A DNA stretch of 64,000 nucleotides from Zygnema cylindricum. Its lineage: Eukaryota; Streptophyta; Zygnematophyceae; Zygnematales; Zygnemataceae. The notes beneath the pieces were generated by a model, which was not told the DNA's origin, did not search any database, and was given only the letters and a program-made list of their open reading frames with translations. The stretch's first letter is position 1, and every line of letters begins with the position of its first letter. Where the stretch lies: NCBI GenBank assembly GCA_037447655.1, contig JBBHKE010000323.1, forward strand, positions 443,484 through 507,483. Direction: 5' to 3'. The position numbers and the translations under genes are program-made. This document shows positions 45,925 to 56,250 of the stretch, one piece after another.

Positions 45925-46677
45925 AAAAAAATAACGCGTCATATAGAAGCAAAAAGACGATGATGCACCGTTTGGTCATAGCTTTTACCACCAAACAGCA
46001 TTGGTTTGATCGCAGCGTTGAGGCTTGGACTCATCTAATGGCGTTTTATGTTCAAACCGGATGGGCAGCCCGCTGCATCAAATAGCGAGACTTTTTCAAT
46101 TTCATGAAGAAGCCAAAGATTCCCGTAGACGACTGGATTACCTCAGTCCAATTGTTTACCTCAGTCCAATTGTTTGCTTTGAAAACGCGATATGTTCAAG
46201 GTAAAGCTTTTCGAATAAGACTTGAATAAAATTACTACATGAAGAAACAAAACTTCTCTTTTTTATGCTTTTATTGCCAAAAGTCAAAAATCTACTTTGC
46301 GAGAGGTGGCACTTGTGTTATATACTTATTGCAATATCAAAGCATTAATTGTCTAAGAATGAAAAAAACTGGTTTGGAAAAAGGCCAATGAGGCTGCCAC
46401 TCACGCAAAACTCGGCTGAGATGCTAAAGGTTCCAACTCCTCACCCACAACATTCCACCCAGCCTTCACTTTCCCCCAATTTTCCTTATACCCCACACTT
46501 ATCCCTTTCCTAGCTACCATTATGCCTCGTATGATCCCCTTATCTCCCCTTGGCCATTCACTTTATCTTTTCCACCATCCTTAAGAAATCCCTCACTTAC
46601 GTCCACTAGGCCGCTTCGGCTTCCACCCACTTCCGAATTCAGTTACGTAAATATTGCCTATCATCTCAACATTATAG
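45925..46677 (+). pseudogene. gag continuation of element F, degenerate
   Basis: Short readable stretches (HRLVIAFTTKQHWFD, SVEAWTHLMAFYVQTGWAA, KKPKIPVDDWITSVQLF) separated by stops follow the AAAAA duplication. They may be the capsid part of gag; I cannot prove the family. From 46230 to 46677 nothing is readable. Confidence 0.4.
46673..46677. other. target site duplication TATAG (left) of solo LTR A
   Basis: Same five bases at 47719-47723. Confidence 0.9.
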
Positions 46678-46885
46678 TGTAGAAACTAATGGATTTATTA
46701 GTATTTTCTAGGTCTAAATAGAAATAGAAAGAAGCCGAGGCAGTCTATCTCTAACTTCTCTCTCCAACTCTCAAACTTGTTGCAGTCACTGAGAAGTTGA
46801 AGAGGAAGCTAGAGCCATGGCTACCTTGGCTATCCTGAAGTTTACGGGAATTTAATACTAGGGTTTATTTATTTAATTAAAAGTT

Positions 46886-46970
46886 AAGCGCCGGCGGCAG
46901 GATTTGATCTCTGTACCTACCGGCCGGCAGATAGGGATTAGCCGGTAGCCTTAGCCGTTAGGTCTAGCTA
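46886..46970 (-). other. tRNA-like segment in solo LTR A (antisense)
   Basis: The minus strand reads TAACGGCTAAGGCTACCGGC and later AGATCAAATCCTGCC, the A-box and B-box places of a tRNA. The stems are poor. Confidence 0.5.
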
Positions 46971-47327
46971 TCGTGATATGTACTATATAGTTTGATAATG
47001 ATTTAAAGATGTATACGTACGATAAATTCATTTAACTGTTACGGGTTACGGGATACATAGATCCGGTACGGATGCCGGTACGGATTACGAATCAATACCG
47101 CGCATTTGTTTCGGAAGTGAAATAAATACCGCGCATGTATTTATTACGGCTACGATTAAATCTTAATTTAATCGGACGGCCGGAATTAGCGCCGAGATCG
47201 CGGAGGAAGATTTCGGCGGTTTGTGGCCATCGCCACATCGGATGACGCGTGGCGAAATTCCGTTGGATTGTAGAATCTCCGGAGATTATGGCACCGAATC
47301 CGGATTTGACATGTGTCGACATTTAGG

Positions 47328-47425
47328 CCATGTCGTACAATGTCCGTACTGAAAGTACACCGGCGGCTGTACTTTTGCGTACGGAACTCAATTATGATTG
47401 GTTCCGTACATCAGTAGATAGAGTC
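47328..47425 (+). promoter_or_regulatory. GTAC cluster in solo LTR A
   Basis: Six GTAC tetramers in about 95 bp (TCGTACAATGTCCGTACTGA, AGTACACC, TGTACTTTTGCGTACGG, CCGTACATC), just upstream of the leader. GTAC is the core bound by plant and green-algal SBP-domain factors; a regulatory role is inference. Confidence 0.45.
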
Positions 47426-47522
47426 TGTGAGAGAGATAGGACTTAGAAAAATTAGAAGATAGGACCCTCTCTCCCAGAGAGCTTCTGTACAAAAGGTCAA
47501 CTTTGACCCTCCATAACTTACT

Positions 47523-47625
47523 GCTCAGGGGAGCAAATTCAGAGATTCTTTTTGCTATCGACTCAGGGGAGTCTTGTCTTCACAGGGGTGAAGTTGGTCA
47601 GAGTTTTTGCCTGCCAGGGTGGCAG
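47523..47625 (+). other. row of four leader hairpins (family A)
   Basis: GCTC-AGGG-GAGC (47523-47534), GACTC-AGGG-GAGTC (47560-47573), TTCAC-AGGG-GTGAA (47579-47592) and CTGCC-AGGGT-GGCAG (47611-47625). Confidence 0.8.
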
Positions 47626-47723
47626 TTATTTTTGCTTAAACACAAAGGGGTCAGGATTATCCTAGAGGCTTCTTGGAAGCTGTCCACTCTGAGGACTTAT
47701 GGAGGTCTCAGAGTTTCATATAG

Positions 47724-48664
47724 AGACTCAGTTTTCTCAAGAGTACAATTTTTACTCTAACGCCACCAATGATGACAAGCTAGCTGACAGCGATCCCAAT
47801 CACCTCCTCTCCCTACAATCTAATAGGTTTCCTCACCTTTATCCTTTAATCTCTTGTATGCTAATTCGTTTAAAGGACGACGAGATATTATTAGCCACTC
47901 ACTCTGGCCATGTCAACATTCAAAAATTTGTCCATCAAAATCCACTATATGTTTGTCGTTCCTTGTCTAGATATGAATCCTTTTCTTGTTTGCATTTTGT
48001 ATTCAATGATGGTAAAGTAGACGTCCTTTCCAGTAAATATTGTATCAATGTCGGTTTTGGAGTTGCTCAAGAGTCCATGTATTTTTTGGAATCTTTTCAC
48101 CCTCCAAAACATTTCACCTTAAATGTTGTCATAGAAAACTTATCACTTTGGCACTTACCCATTGGTCATCTCAAGAGTAACATGTTCACTCCCCTTTCCA
48201 AACTTGTAACCAAATTTATTTATTTTCTATTGAATCTTTGGATAAGGCAAAATGCCACGTCACTCTTTTCCACTCAACAAAACAAAGAACCTTTTCCTTT
48301 CATGCATGCGGACATACGCACTTGTATACGTACGTGCAGTCTAAGTGGTTCTCTTTATTTTGTCACTCTTAATAATTTAGCCACTCGATTCTCTCTTATG
48401 AAGACCATCTATCACAAATCAATTGTTTTTGTTCGTCATTACAATTTTAAGGCGTTACTCATAAAAAACGCAACAAAAATCTTCAAAGCAATAACGTTGG
48501 CAAATCTGTTTCCCAACGTTTCCCTAATTACCTTGAAAATCACCTACCAATTAAATTCTTCACTAAATCCTCAACAAAATAGAGTCACTGATAGGTATAA
48601 CAACACATTCGTTGAAATGGATCATTCTATAGTATATTCTACGCAATTACTACTAACGTTTTGA
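47724..48664 (+). pseudogene. copia protease end and integrase (element F)
   Basis: A 321-codon frame, the longest in this element, starts in the solo LTR only by chance. It contains LKDDEILLATHSGHVNI (after the protease), LSLWHLPIGHLKSNMFTPLS (pre-integrase; HLPIGH for HxRLGH), FPFMHADIRTC (first catalytic Asp region), GSLYFVTLNNLATRFSLMKT and NPQQNRVTDRYNNTFVEM (equivalent of NPQQNGVAERKNRT). It belongs to a copia lineage different from A-E. Confidence 0.85.
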
Positions 48665-48775
48665 ATTACCACTAACGTTTTGCCTTGAAGATGTTATCTG
48701 TGCTAAAAACCTTCACAATCTCTGTCCCATTAGCATAATAGCAAACATCGCTTCAATAAAAGAGTGGTTCTTTTA

Positions 48776-49085
48776 TAAACCGTATATTCGACACCTTTGT
48801 ATCTTTAATTGCGAAATATACACTAAAGATCTTTTACAATCAGATGAAAAATGAGGCACCCGCGCCTCCGCAAATTTTTTGGTATGCTCCAAACTTAAAA
48901 GAACATATTTTTTGATGTTTTTTGAAGCATCGCTTGGTCACCATCATATCTATAAATGCGAAACCTACATCAAATATATTTGACAATCAGATGACATATG
49001 AGGCACCCGCGCCTCCGCAAAAATTTTGGTAGGCTCCAAACTCAAAAGCATATCCGTATTGATGCTTCTTGAAGCATCGTGTGGT
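48776..49085. repeat. tandem duplication, period about 147 bp
   Basis: Two units contain CAGATGA, GAGGCACCCGCGCCTCCGCA and GAAGCATCGCTTGGTCACCA (48841, 48988). They lie within the integrase tail of element F. Confidence 0.8.
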
Positions 49086-50040
49086 CACCAGCGAAGTCGA
49101 TTTTAACAAGAACCCTCTTTTTGCAAAATTTACTTGTCTTCATCGCCATTCTACCGCCTCTCTCTTTACTATCCCTCCACTTACCTTTACATCTCCCCTT
49201 TCATCCACTACCTCCCAACAAAATTCATCTCTTCAACATAATACCTCCATTTCCACCAAATTTTCCTCTTATTCCCATTTCTCCCTCCCCTCCACCTTCC
49301 TTTTCCCCAATGGTCTCCCACACCACTCCACTCTATTGTTGAGAGTTACATTTGCCAGAATATGTGGGTCAACTTTGGTCACGCGCTGCGTAGGGTTTCA
49401 CTTTTTGTCCCGTATGTTTACTATTTTGTACGTTTATATCTCATCGTGGTACGATTTTGCTTCAATGCTTTACCTCTGTCCGTTTCGATTTAAATGTGGT
49501 CTCAAGTCTATTTTGGTCGAGGGCAGTTTCAAGCGGGTATGTTTTTTATGCTAGTACTAGAGTGATTAGGATTTTGCTAAAGGTATCGATCAGAGTAATG
49601 AGTGATCGTGTTTATTTGATAAGTAGAAAATGATATATTTTTTTGTAAAGAGAAGTCTCAAATAACAGAAAGGTATTTGTTGGTGAACTAATGCGATGGG
49701 AAGAACGTTATGTGAATGTCGTTTGTTGTGATCCTTAAGTGCTTGTGCATACTTTCCAGTGCACAATTTTATGGTTCATTCTTTCATCCATACACTTATT
49801 ATCTCTTCAACAACTCCCCCTCCCACCACTCTTATTCTCACTACTGAACTCGCCCTTCAAACTACTCCTTTCACAACCTCCCCCTCTTGTTCTGAAGATG
49901 AACAACATTTCAATTTCATCTTTCCAACCGTGTTGTCTTCAACAACACCTTTGTCCTCCAATTTGCATGATCCCCACCCTCTAATAGTACCTTATCAGAA
50001 TCCCCTTTCATTTTGGGGCTCCTCCATTTCGTCTTTTTAA
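49086..50040 (+). pseudogene. integrase tail and Ser/Thr/Pro-rich linker (element F)
   Basis: Broken frames at 49069-49554 and 49739-50040 are rich in Ser, Thr and Pro (for example STTPPPTTLILTTELALQTT), typical of the spacer between integrase and RT in plant-type copia elements. No catalytic motif is present. Confidence 0.55.
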
Positions 50041-51060
50041 AGAAATGAGGCATGCCTTTGTTTCATACGCTTATTGGCTCGTGGCTCTATCTCTTTCATC
50101 TCAACTGCCTTGTCTCTCAAAGTTACCCTTAAAACAACCTAATGCCCAACTTTGAAGAAGTATTGTTGACGCATAGTACAATGCCCTTTTTTTTAACAAC
50201 ACGTGGAATCTTGTTCCCGTGTCTCTTTTGCAGAAAGCCATCAGATCAAACTGGGCCTTTTGAAATAAGCAAAAAGTCGACGGATTAGTGAAATATATGA
50301 AAATCGTTAAGTGGCCAAAACTTTCTACCAAACTGAACGTATTGATTTCACGGAAACCTATGCCTTTGTTTGACATCTATTTGTACCCTCTGTACTTTGG
50401 TTGTTGAAAATGTAAATATTTATGTGTTTACCAAATGGAGGTCAAAAATGTATTTTTTAATGGTGTCATTTCCGAACGCATATGCACGCAACAAACTACA
50501 GGTACATTTCCCCCAATTCCAAACGTGTTGTTTGTTATGTTATAAAAACGATACATAGAGTGAAACAATCTCCCCATTGTTGATGCCATTATGTGACAAG
50601 AAGGCTTTACTCGCATAGATGTCAATTTTTGTACGTATTCTCATGCACTTGGCGTCTCTTTCATCATTGTTGCCATTTTTTATAGTGACCTAATCCTTGT
50701 TTGGCCATCCGTCTCAAAAAATTTCACAGTCAAATAAGAGTACAATGCCTTCTTGAAATAATTGAACTTGGCAAACTCTCCTATTTAGGCATCTAAGTTC
50801 TTTGCAACCGCTCTACCAAATCTCTTGGTCTCTCTCAACAGACATACATCTCTATCCTTTTGGACCGCTTTGGTATGGTAAACTGCTCCTCCATGTTCAC
50901 ACCTTTAGATGCCATGCTCCTCTCCTACTTTCTATTAACACTCTTCTCTCTCCCTCTTCATCCTATTTACCGTTGCATGGTCAGAGCCTTCAGTTGTACA
51001 ATGTTACCCACACGCACGTGCATTGCTACCGCTACCACCAAGCTGAGTCGATTCTTACAA
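50041..51060 (+). pseudogene. copia reverse transcriptase (element F)
   Basis: Across several frames and stops the sequence reads NALFFNNTWNLVPVSLL, AIRSNWAF, KVDGLVKYMK, NVFFNGVISERICTQQTTG and YSHALGVSFIIVAIFYSDLI. These are recognisable remains of NAxxxNxTWxLVP, CKWVF, NAFLNGxLxExxYMxQPPG and YVDDLI (here FYSDLI, one Asp lost). Many stops are present. Confidence 0.75.
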
Positions 51061-51669
51061 CGTTTTTGTGTTTCTCATAATAATGTCAATAAACATGTCT
51101 TTCGTTGCGTCCAAGGCTCCACAAGTCTTCATCTCAATTACTCCTCTGGCTCCACTACTCTTACCAACTTTGTCTATTTCAATTGGGTCTAAGAGAGCTC
51201 TTTTGCCGCTCCATTGTCGTCTCGTGTTTTTTCTTGGGCTATCGGCTTTTTTCTTAGTTATTCAAAAAACAAAAGACTACATCTTACTCCAACATTGAGA
51301 CGAAATACATAACAGCTCGCCATGTTGCAAAGAAGTGGTTTACCTTCGAGCTCTTCTTTTCCATCTAAGACTCCTTTTTTCTGCACCTACTCTCTTCTTC
51401 TTTGATTCTCAAAGAGTCCTTGATTTGATTCATAATCATGTTCATTTCAAAATTACTAAACACATTTACATCCAATGCCAATATTTTCGCGGTGCGACGA
51501 GTATCGCACTCCAATTTCTTTATCCACGGATGATGTTGTATTATCTCAAAAATTTCGCTATTGGCCCCATTTTGACCAACATTAATTCTCTTGTGGCCTT
51601 CAAGTTATTTGTCCTCTATGTGGCTAAGTTTACCGTTTTCTTTTCATTTTTAGCTAGAGAGGGGTCTAA
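51061..51669 (+). pseudogene. copia RNase H (element F)
   Basis: NVNKHVFRCVQGSTSLHLNY SSGS corresponds to the RILRYLQGT...GLHL segment. Further remains around 51210-51300 and 51440-51480 (THLHPMPIFSRCDE, in place of KHIEIDYHFVR) indicate the RNase H end. All are shifted and interrupted. Confidence 0.65.
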
Positions 51670-52108
51670 AGAGTAATTTATTTCGAGTCTCCTTTTTTTT
51701 TTTACCTGAATCCTCACGTTTGTTTTTCATATTGAATCCTCATATCTGTTTTTTTTATTTTGTCCTCTTTATGTTTGTTCATTTCCATTTATTTTTCTCA
51801 CATCCTAAAGTACTTTTCTATCTTTGTCTACTGGACAAATCTATTTCCTTAATACTTGTCTTCCATTTGATCATTACATTAAATTTGGTCTCACTTATCT
51901 TTGTAGTTCAACGCTGTGTACAAATTGTACACCCATTAGAATCAGATTAGGATCTTTACGGTACAGTGCAACACTCCACACTAAAAGTAGTGTGTGACTT
52001 GTATTATATCTTCTCATTTGAAGAAGAATCCCAAAAACTAATATACTTATCAAATGCATTGAGAGGGTTTTCGTGTCGACTTTCATGGCTTCAAGCAGTC
52101 CACCTCCA
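51670..52108 (+). repeat. 3' LTR of element F (start approximate)
   Basis: Follows a purine tract AGAGAGGGGTCTAAAGAG. It matches the 5' LTR up to CACCTCCA (52108), including a second gag start at 52087. Confidence 0.65.
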
Positions 52109-52159
52109 ATAAGTCCCTCAATTCCTCCTCCACAACTTATACCACTGGACCCCTTCACA

Positions 52160-52500
52160 TTGGTCGTTAAAGTTTTTCATTCACACTCCCAAACCCCTCT
52201 CCAAATATACCTAAACAGGTTTTTGCACCCCCCTCCCATTTTCTCTCCATCTTAATTTCCCTCCCCTCACCCCCCCACCATTCCCACGTTGTCCCCTTAA
52301 GCACTCGCCTTTCACACTCTCCCTTCCCACTTTCTCCCTCCCCCCTCTCATTTATACTAAATATATTTCTGCTAATTCCTGTCATCTGATGTCAAAACAT
52401 TCTTTTTCCCTCTCACTCACAACCTCTCCTCTCCTCTCCCCCTTTCTTTCGCCTCCTTTTCCCCCTCCCCTTAAACCTCGCCAGCGCCTAAGCCTCTCCC
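52160..52500 (+). repeat. pyrimidine-rich tract
   Basis: C/T-rich on the plus strand with many CCCCTCCC runs, like the tract at 39695-40480. Confidence 0.8.
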
Positions 52501-52616
52501 TGAAACGCATTTTAGCAGAGAACCTAGCCAACCTTTGAAGAAAAAATATAGTGCGATTTTTAGTGCGAAATTTAGTACGTATTTTATCCCAGCAACGAGC
52601 GCACGCAAAGACAATG

Positions 52617-52872
52617 ACTCACATTTCATACACTCGACCGGAATAATCGCACTTGAAATCTCCTCCACATTGGATCGCTGGAAAGTTCTCCTTGTTCTCT
52701 ATGGCCCCCCTCACCGCCTCCAGCGCCGCCCCTGTGGCAGCAGCAGCACCGACATAGGCGGCAAGGGAGCGAATCAGGGCGATGCTTCGCACGTGTGAAG
52801 GCAGACACTTGGCCAGAGCTGGTGGGAAAGGGTGAGCAGAGATGAGTGGAACTTACCGTCTCGTGTATCCAT
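52617..52872 (-). CDS. possible short host gene, two exons, function unknown
   Basis: On the minus strand an ATG at 52872 opens a 16-nt exon (MDTRD), ended by a consensus donor GTAAGT. A 38-nt pyrimidine-rich intron ends in CCACCAG (52819-52856). Exon 2 (52623-52818) continues in frame: ALAKCLPSHVRSIALIRSLA, an alanine-rich hydrophobic stretch, then ENKENFPAIQCGGDFKCDYS and GRVYEM, giving about 71 residues to a TGA. A second good donor, GTGAGT (52617-52622), overlaps that stop, so the gene may continue; an acceptor TGCGTTTCAG lies near 52503-52512. The codons are GC-rich, unlike every element around. I do not recognise the protein; the hydrophobic run could be a membrane segment. Three CACGTG boxes lie just upstream. 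It could also be a gene fragment carried by a transposon. Confidence 0.45.
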
Positions 52873-52880
52873 GGTCTGCC

Positions 52881-52995
52881 CACGTGTGAGTGCCACGTGG
52901 AAAACGAAAAGCAGCATCGGAATCATGATGGCCCTCATGGTCGCCATGGCTGCGCAATTGCCACGTCAGAAGGTTTTATCGAAAAAAGACACGTG
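52881..52995 (-). promoter_or_regulatory. G-box cluster upstream of candidate gene
   Basis: CACGTG at 52881-52886, 52894-52899 and 52990-52995 and CACGTC at 52962-52967 lie 9 to 125 bp before the ATG at 52872. Another CACGTG (52790-52795) lies in exon 2. G-boxes bind bZIP and bHLH factors in plants. Confidence 0.5.
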
Positions 52996-53294
52996 GCAGA
53001 TTCTTTCACCAACGAAGGTTTCAATAGAGGGGCTTGGCTTTTAGACAAACTTGTTTTTTTGTGCGACTTCAAACTTCAAAAGTCGTAAGAATAAAGAATC
53101 AGGCGATCTTCTTACCGCCCTTCTGTACGATTTGCATAATGCAGTCCACTTATTTTTGTCGGTTTCGGGGACAGTGCGATTTTGTCGGTTTGTTTGATGT
53201 CCGTACATGCTGGTTGTTTCGACGTCCGTCAAACTGGAGGCGACGACGTGGACAGTGAAGCGGTGGTGTAATTGTTTTTTGTCTTTTTGAAATT

Positions 53295-53425
53295 AAGGGT
53301 GAACCTCCATCAGGGGCCGACAGTAATCGTACGGATACGTTTACTGGCAGTAATATTACGGTCCGGCGGATCCGCGCTAAAATAAAAAGTTCGCTAGGTT
53401 ACAAGTACATGGGGACATACCCTTA
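53295..53425. repeat. short TIR-like repeat, family H
   Basis: TTAAGGGTGAACCTCCATC at the left and CATGGGGACATACCCTTA at the right resemble the H ends at 55177 and 55853. The block GGTCCGGCGGATCCGCGCTA is shared with 55780-55810. Confidence 0.4.
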
Positions 53426-53614
53426 TGGCCTCTGGCGTCTTGTCGTATGTGATACTGGTTAGTGTAACATAATTTTATTGGTCAAAATATTTGTCTTAGG
53501 GTGTGGTTACATTAGAACTTTAGGTCTCTCTAATAGTACGGACAGCAATATTTCTGTAAGGGTATGTCCCCATGTGCATAAGGGTTTTTTTTTGTCGTTT
53601 TCTTGTAAAACTTA

Positions 53615-54586
53615 GGGCACTTTCCCATGCGCTAAAGTTACAGTTTTTTTCTGTGTTCTTCCTCCATAACTTAAAAAAAAAACGAAAATCCGCAGCCATA
53701 CTAAAAAATTCAAATTACCACCATACAAGTTGCGTTACCTTAAAACTTTATATGTGTTGTGGGTTGTCGTTTAGCGCGATGCAGTTTGTCGTTTAGCGCG
53801 ATGCAGTTTGTCGTCTAGCGCGCTTCTACCCACTTTCGCGTCCTTCAGCTCATCTTCAAACTTTATATAAAATCACCTCGCGATATGATTTTAAATGTAT
53901 TTCCATGAGGTGAGCAAATAGGCAGATGCTATTGCACGTGTCGAAAGTTTTTAACAATTTTTCTGCCCGGAGTACCAAAAAAAAAACTCACTGCACGTTT
54001 ACAGCCTGTGCGTGACTATTTCCGTGCGTTTTTTTCCGTACAGGGGCCGTGGAGGGGGTCTCGACCAACAGACGCCATTTCGCAAAAGCGAAGTCCATAA
54101 AAGCGCCTTTCTCTCTCTCCCTCTCCCACTAACGCGTTTATCTCACAACTCTTGCAATGAAAAAAGGCAAGAAAGGTATCAAATGAAAGATCATTAAAAA
54201 ATGTTTCTTTCAGCTGTCTTTTAGCTTATTTTGATGGCAAGTAGAGTGAGGACAGAAGAAAAAACAAAATCGGGAATCCATGGAGAAATGTTTTGGAATT
54301 AGTGATGTCGACCCTATCATAAGTGAGTGAGACATCAAAATGTCACAAACCCTAAACATCTACAATGTCACAAGTAATTAAACGTCTACAACCGTCGCTA
54401 TTTTGTAAACGTCATCAATTGTCGCGATTTTTGTAGTAGTCTACAACCGTCACAAATTAATTAAACGTCACAATCTAAAGTAACGATTTCATTTCTTTAC
54501 ATACGAATGCTTAGAAAGTAGTATGGAGAATCTTTGCAAGAAAAAAAGTTAATGGGCTAAAGTTTCGGTTACATGGGAATGTGCCC
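53615..54586 (+). mobile_element. PIF/Harbinger-like non-autonomous element G1, 972 bp
   Basis: Inverted ends GGGCACTTTCCCATG / CATGGGAATGTGCCC are flanked by TTA on both sides (53612-53614, 54587-54589). A paralogous empty site with a single TTA lies at 55232-55234. Copies G2 and G3 are in the opposite orientation. There is no transposase; open frames are not conserved among the copies. Confidence 0.85.
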
Positions 54587-54589
54587 TTA

Positions 54590-55176
54590 GCACCGTACCC
54601 GTTAAGTTTCAACAGAACAAATAAATCAAAAAAAAAAGTACATTTTGTGTCGTCGCCGAACTTTGAATTTACTACATAGTGTCGTCTTGGTTATTTCGAC
54701 CCACAACGACAACAAAAAACGTCATCTTCAAAATTTTATTTAAAACACATCGACAATGTCTTTTAAAACTACCATACCCAAATAGGAACATATATTCACA
54801 CGTGCCTTAATTTTCAAAAAAAATCATACAATTTTCAAAGACAAGTAAAAGTACTGAATTTGCTATGTTTTGCCCGTTTGCGTTTAGTACGATGAAGAAA
54901 AGTACAATTTTTTTTTGGTTTTGTACATTTATGTCTAATATGGTATTTTTTTTCCGATGCCATTTCACGTCGACCGAACACGAGACGCAAACGCAAAGCG
55001 CATCTTCTTAAACTGTGAAACATCACAGGCTGGAAGGCGATACGGTAAACATGCGACGTCACAAGCAGTTCCAAAAGATAATGTGCTACAACATAGATTG
55101 TAGACATTGACAACCGTCACAGGTATTGTCGATGTAAACAATCGTCACAAACGTTAGTTACGATAACGTTCTTAGG
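54590..55176. other. repeat-derived, no gene seen
   Basis: The part 54590-54830 (GCACCGTACCCGTTAAGTTT CAAC onwards) is a diverged relative of 55235-55460. Together with 53565-53611 it forms the host copy into which G1 inserted. 54831-55176 holds nothing recognisable. Confidence 0.5.
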
Positions 55177-55853
55177 GTGTTTCTCCATGTGCCTAAGTAA
55201 GAATTTTTTTCTGTCGTTTTCTTGTAAAAACTTAGAGCCGTACCGTGTAAGTTTCAACTGTAAAAAAAGTAGAAAAAATGAGAAGTACATTTTGCGTCAT
55301 CATCGAATTTAGGATGTACGACATGTTGTTGTCTTGTGCTCTTCAGCCCCAGGCCACGCCAAAAAACGTCATCTTCAAAGTTTTCTTTAAAACACAAGGA
55401 AGATGCGTTTGAAAACAATGTATTTTTGAAAAACAAATGGTAACACGTATTCACTCATGTAAAAAAAAAGTTCAAAATTATAAACGAATTGGCAATGGAC
55501 AGGGCATTGTGACATTTGCGTCATGAAGTACACTTAAGACGGGTGGGGTGGGGTGGGAGGTGGGTGAAAGGGAAGGTAGGGTGGGAGGCTGGGAGGTGGG
55601 TAAATGCTTTACGCCACTCTTCACTCACCCTCCCGCCACCAAATCCCTAGTAACCCCCAGTCTCCATACTCTTCACCATCACTGTTCCTGCACTAAATAG
55701 GGTCCGTAAATCGCTAAAAAACAAAGTATTTCCCTATGTTTCAAATACATGGAGACGCATCCTTACACATAAGGACACTTGGAAACTGGGTCCGGCGGAT
55801 CCGTGTTAAATACAAAGTAAGTTCGCTAAGTTATAAGTACATAAGGACATACC
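55177..55853. mobile_element. TIR-like element H2, non-coding
   Basis: The left end GGGTGTTTCTCCATGTGCC and right end GTACATAAGGACATACCC are imperfect inverted repeats next to TTA and TAA. It carries the empty site of G1 and a GC-rich block with repeated GGTGGGAGG (55540-55600). Confidence 0.45.
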
Positions 55854-55863
55854 CTAATACAAA

Positions 55864-56250
55864 GGCTTCGGTTACATCGCGTATGGTCTTTAAACAAGTT
55901 TTCATATACATATTTTGATTTGTGTGGTTCCACATAAGTTGACAATCAAATCTCGAAAGATTTAGAAACCGACCATTTTTGTTTGAAAATATGCACCTGC
56001 GTATTATGTGCGTGTAATTTCGCAATTTGAATTTGTATTTGAAAAAAAAATGACAAAAAATAGCTCTCAAAACAATAAAGTAGGAAGGACGGCAAAAACC
56101 GTATTTTGGGAAGGAATCAAAAATCGTACTTCTTTTGGCAAGAAGGCTAAAACTGTACAACTTTCTTGCAAAGATTTGACGGTCACCTTGCCCCCCGAAA
56201 GCACGTGACTTTGGCAACGTGAAATTTTTTTAATTTTCGCACATGTCTAT
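55864..56250. repeat. dispersed repeat I, copy 1
   Basis: GGCTTCGGTTACATCGCGTA, GTGGTTCCACATAAGTTGAC and GCAAAGATTTGACGGTCACC recur in the same order in 57285-57890, where the copy is split by element L1. No coding motif is seen. Confidence 0.6.

Larger units (their letters stand above)
46678..47718 (+). repeat. solo LTR, family A
   Basis: 1041 bp from TGTAGAAACTAATGG to CTCAGAGTTTCA, flanked by TATAG. It matches the LTR of element A. It carries the antisense tRNA-like block (46886-46970), a GTAC cluster, four leader hairpins and ATG at 47699. A solo LTR is the usual product of LTR-LTR recombination. Confidence 0.95.
42072..52108 (+). mobile_element. Ty1/copia element F, decayed, with elements E and solo LTR A nested
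   Basis: Matching ends at about 42072-42515 and 51670-52108 frame gag, integrase, RT and RNase H remnants of a second copia lineage. Two later insertions with their own target duplications split it. Without them it is about 5.8 kb, a normal copia size. The LTR start positions are approximate. Confidence 0.8.

Noticed and set aside
47699-48664. A single 321-codon gene
   Set aside because: Its first 20 bp belong to the solo LTR and the rest to element F. The joining frame exists only because the LTR inserted in phase.
53572-53796. Frames in the G and H elements as transposase remnants
   Set aside because: They are short, differ among the three G copies and show no DDE or helix-turn-helix motif.
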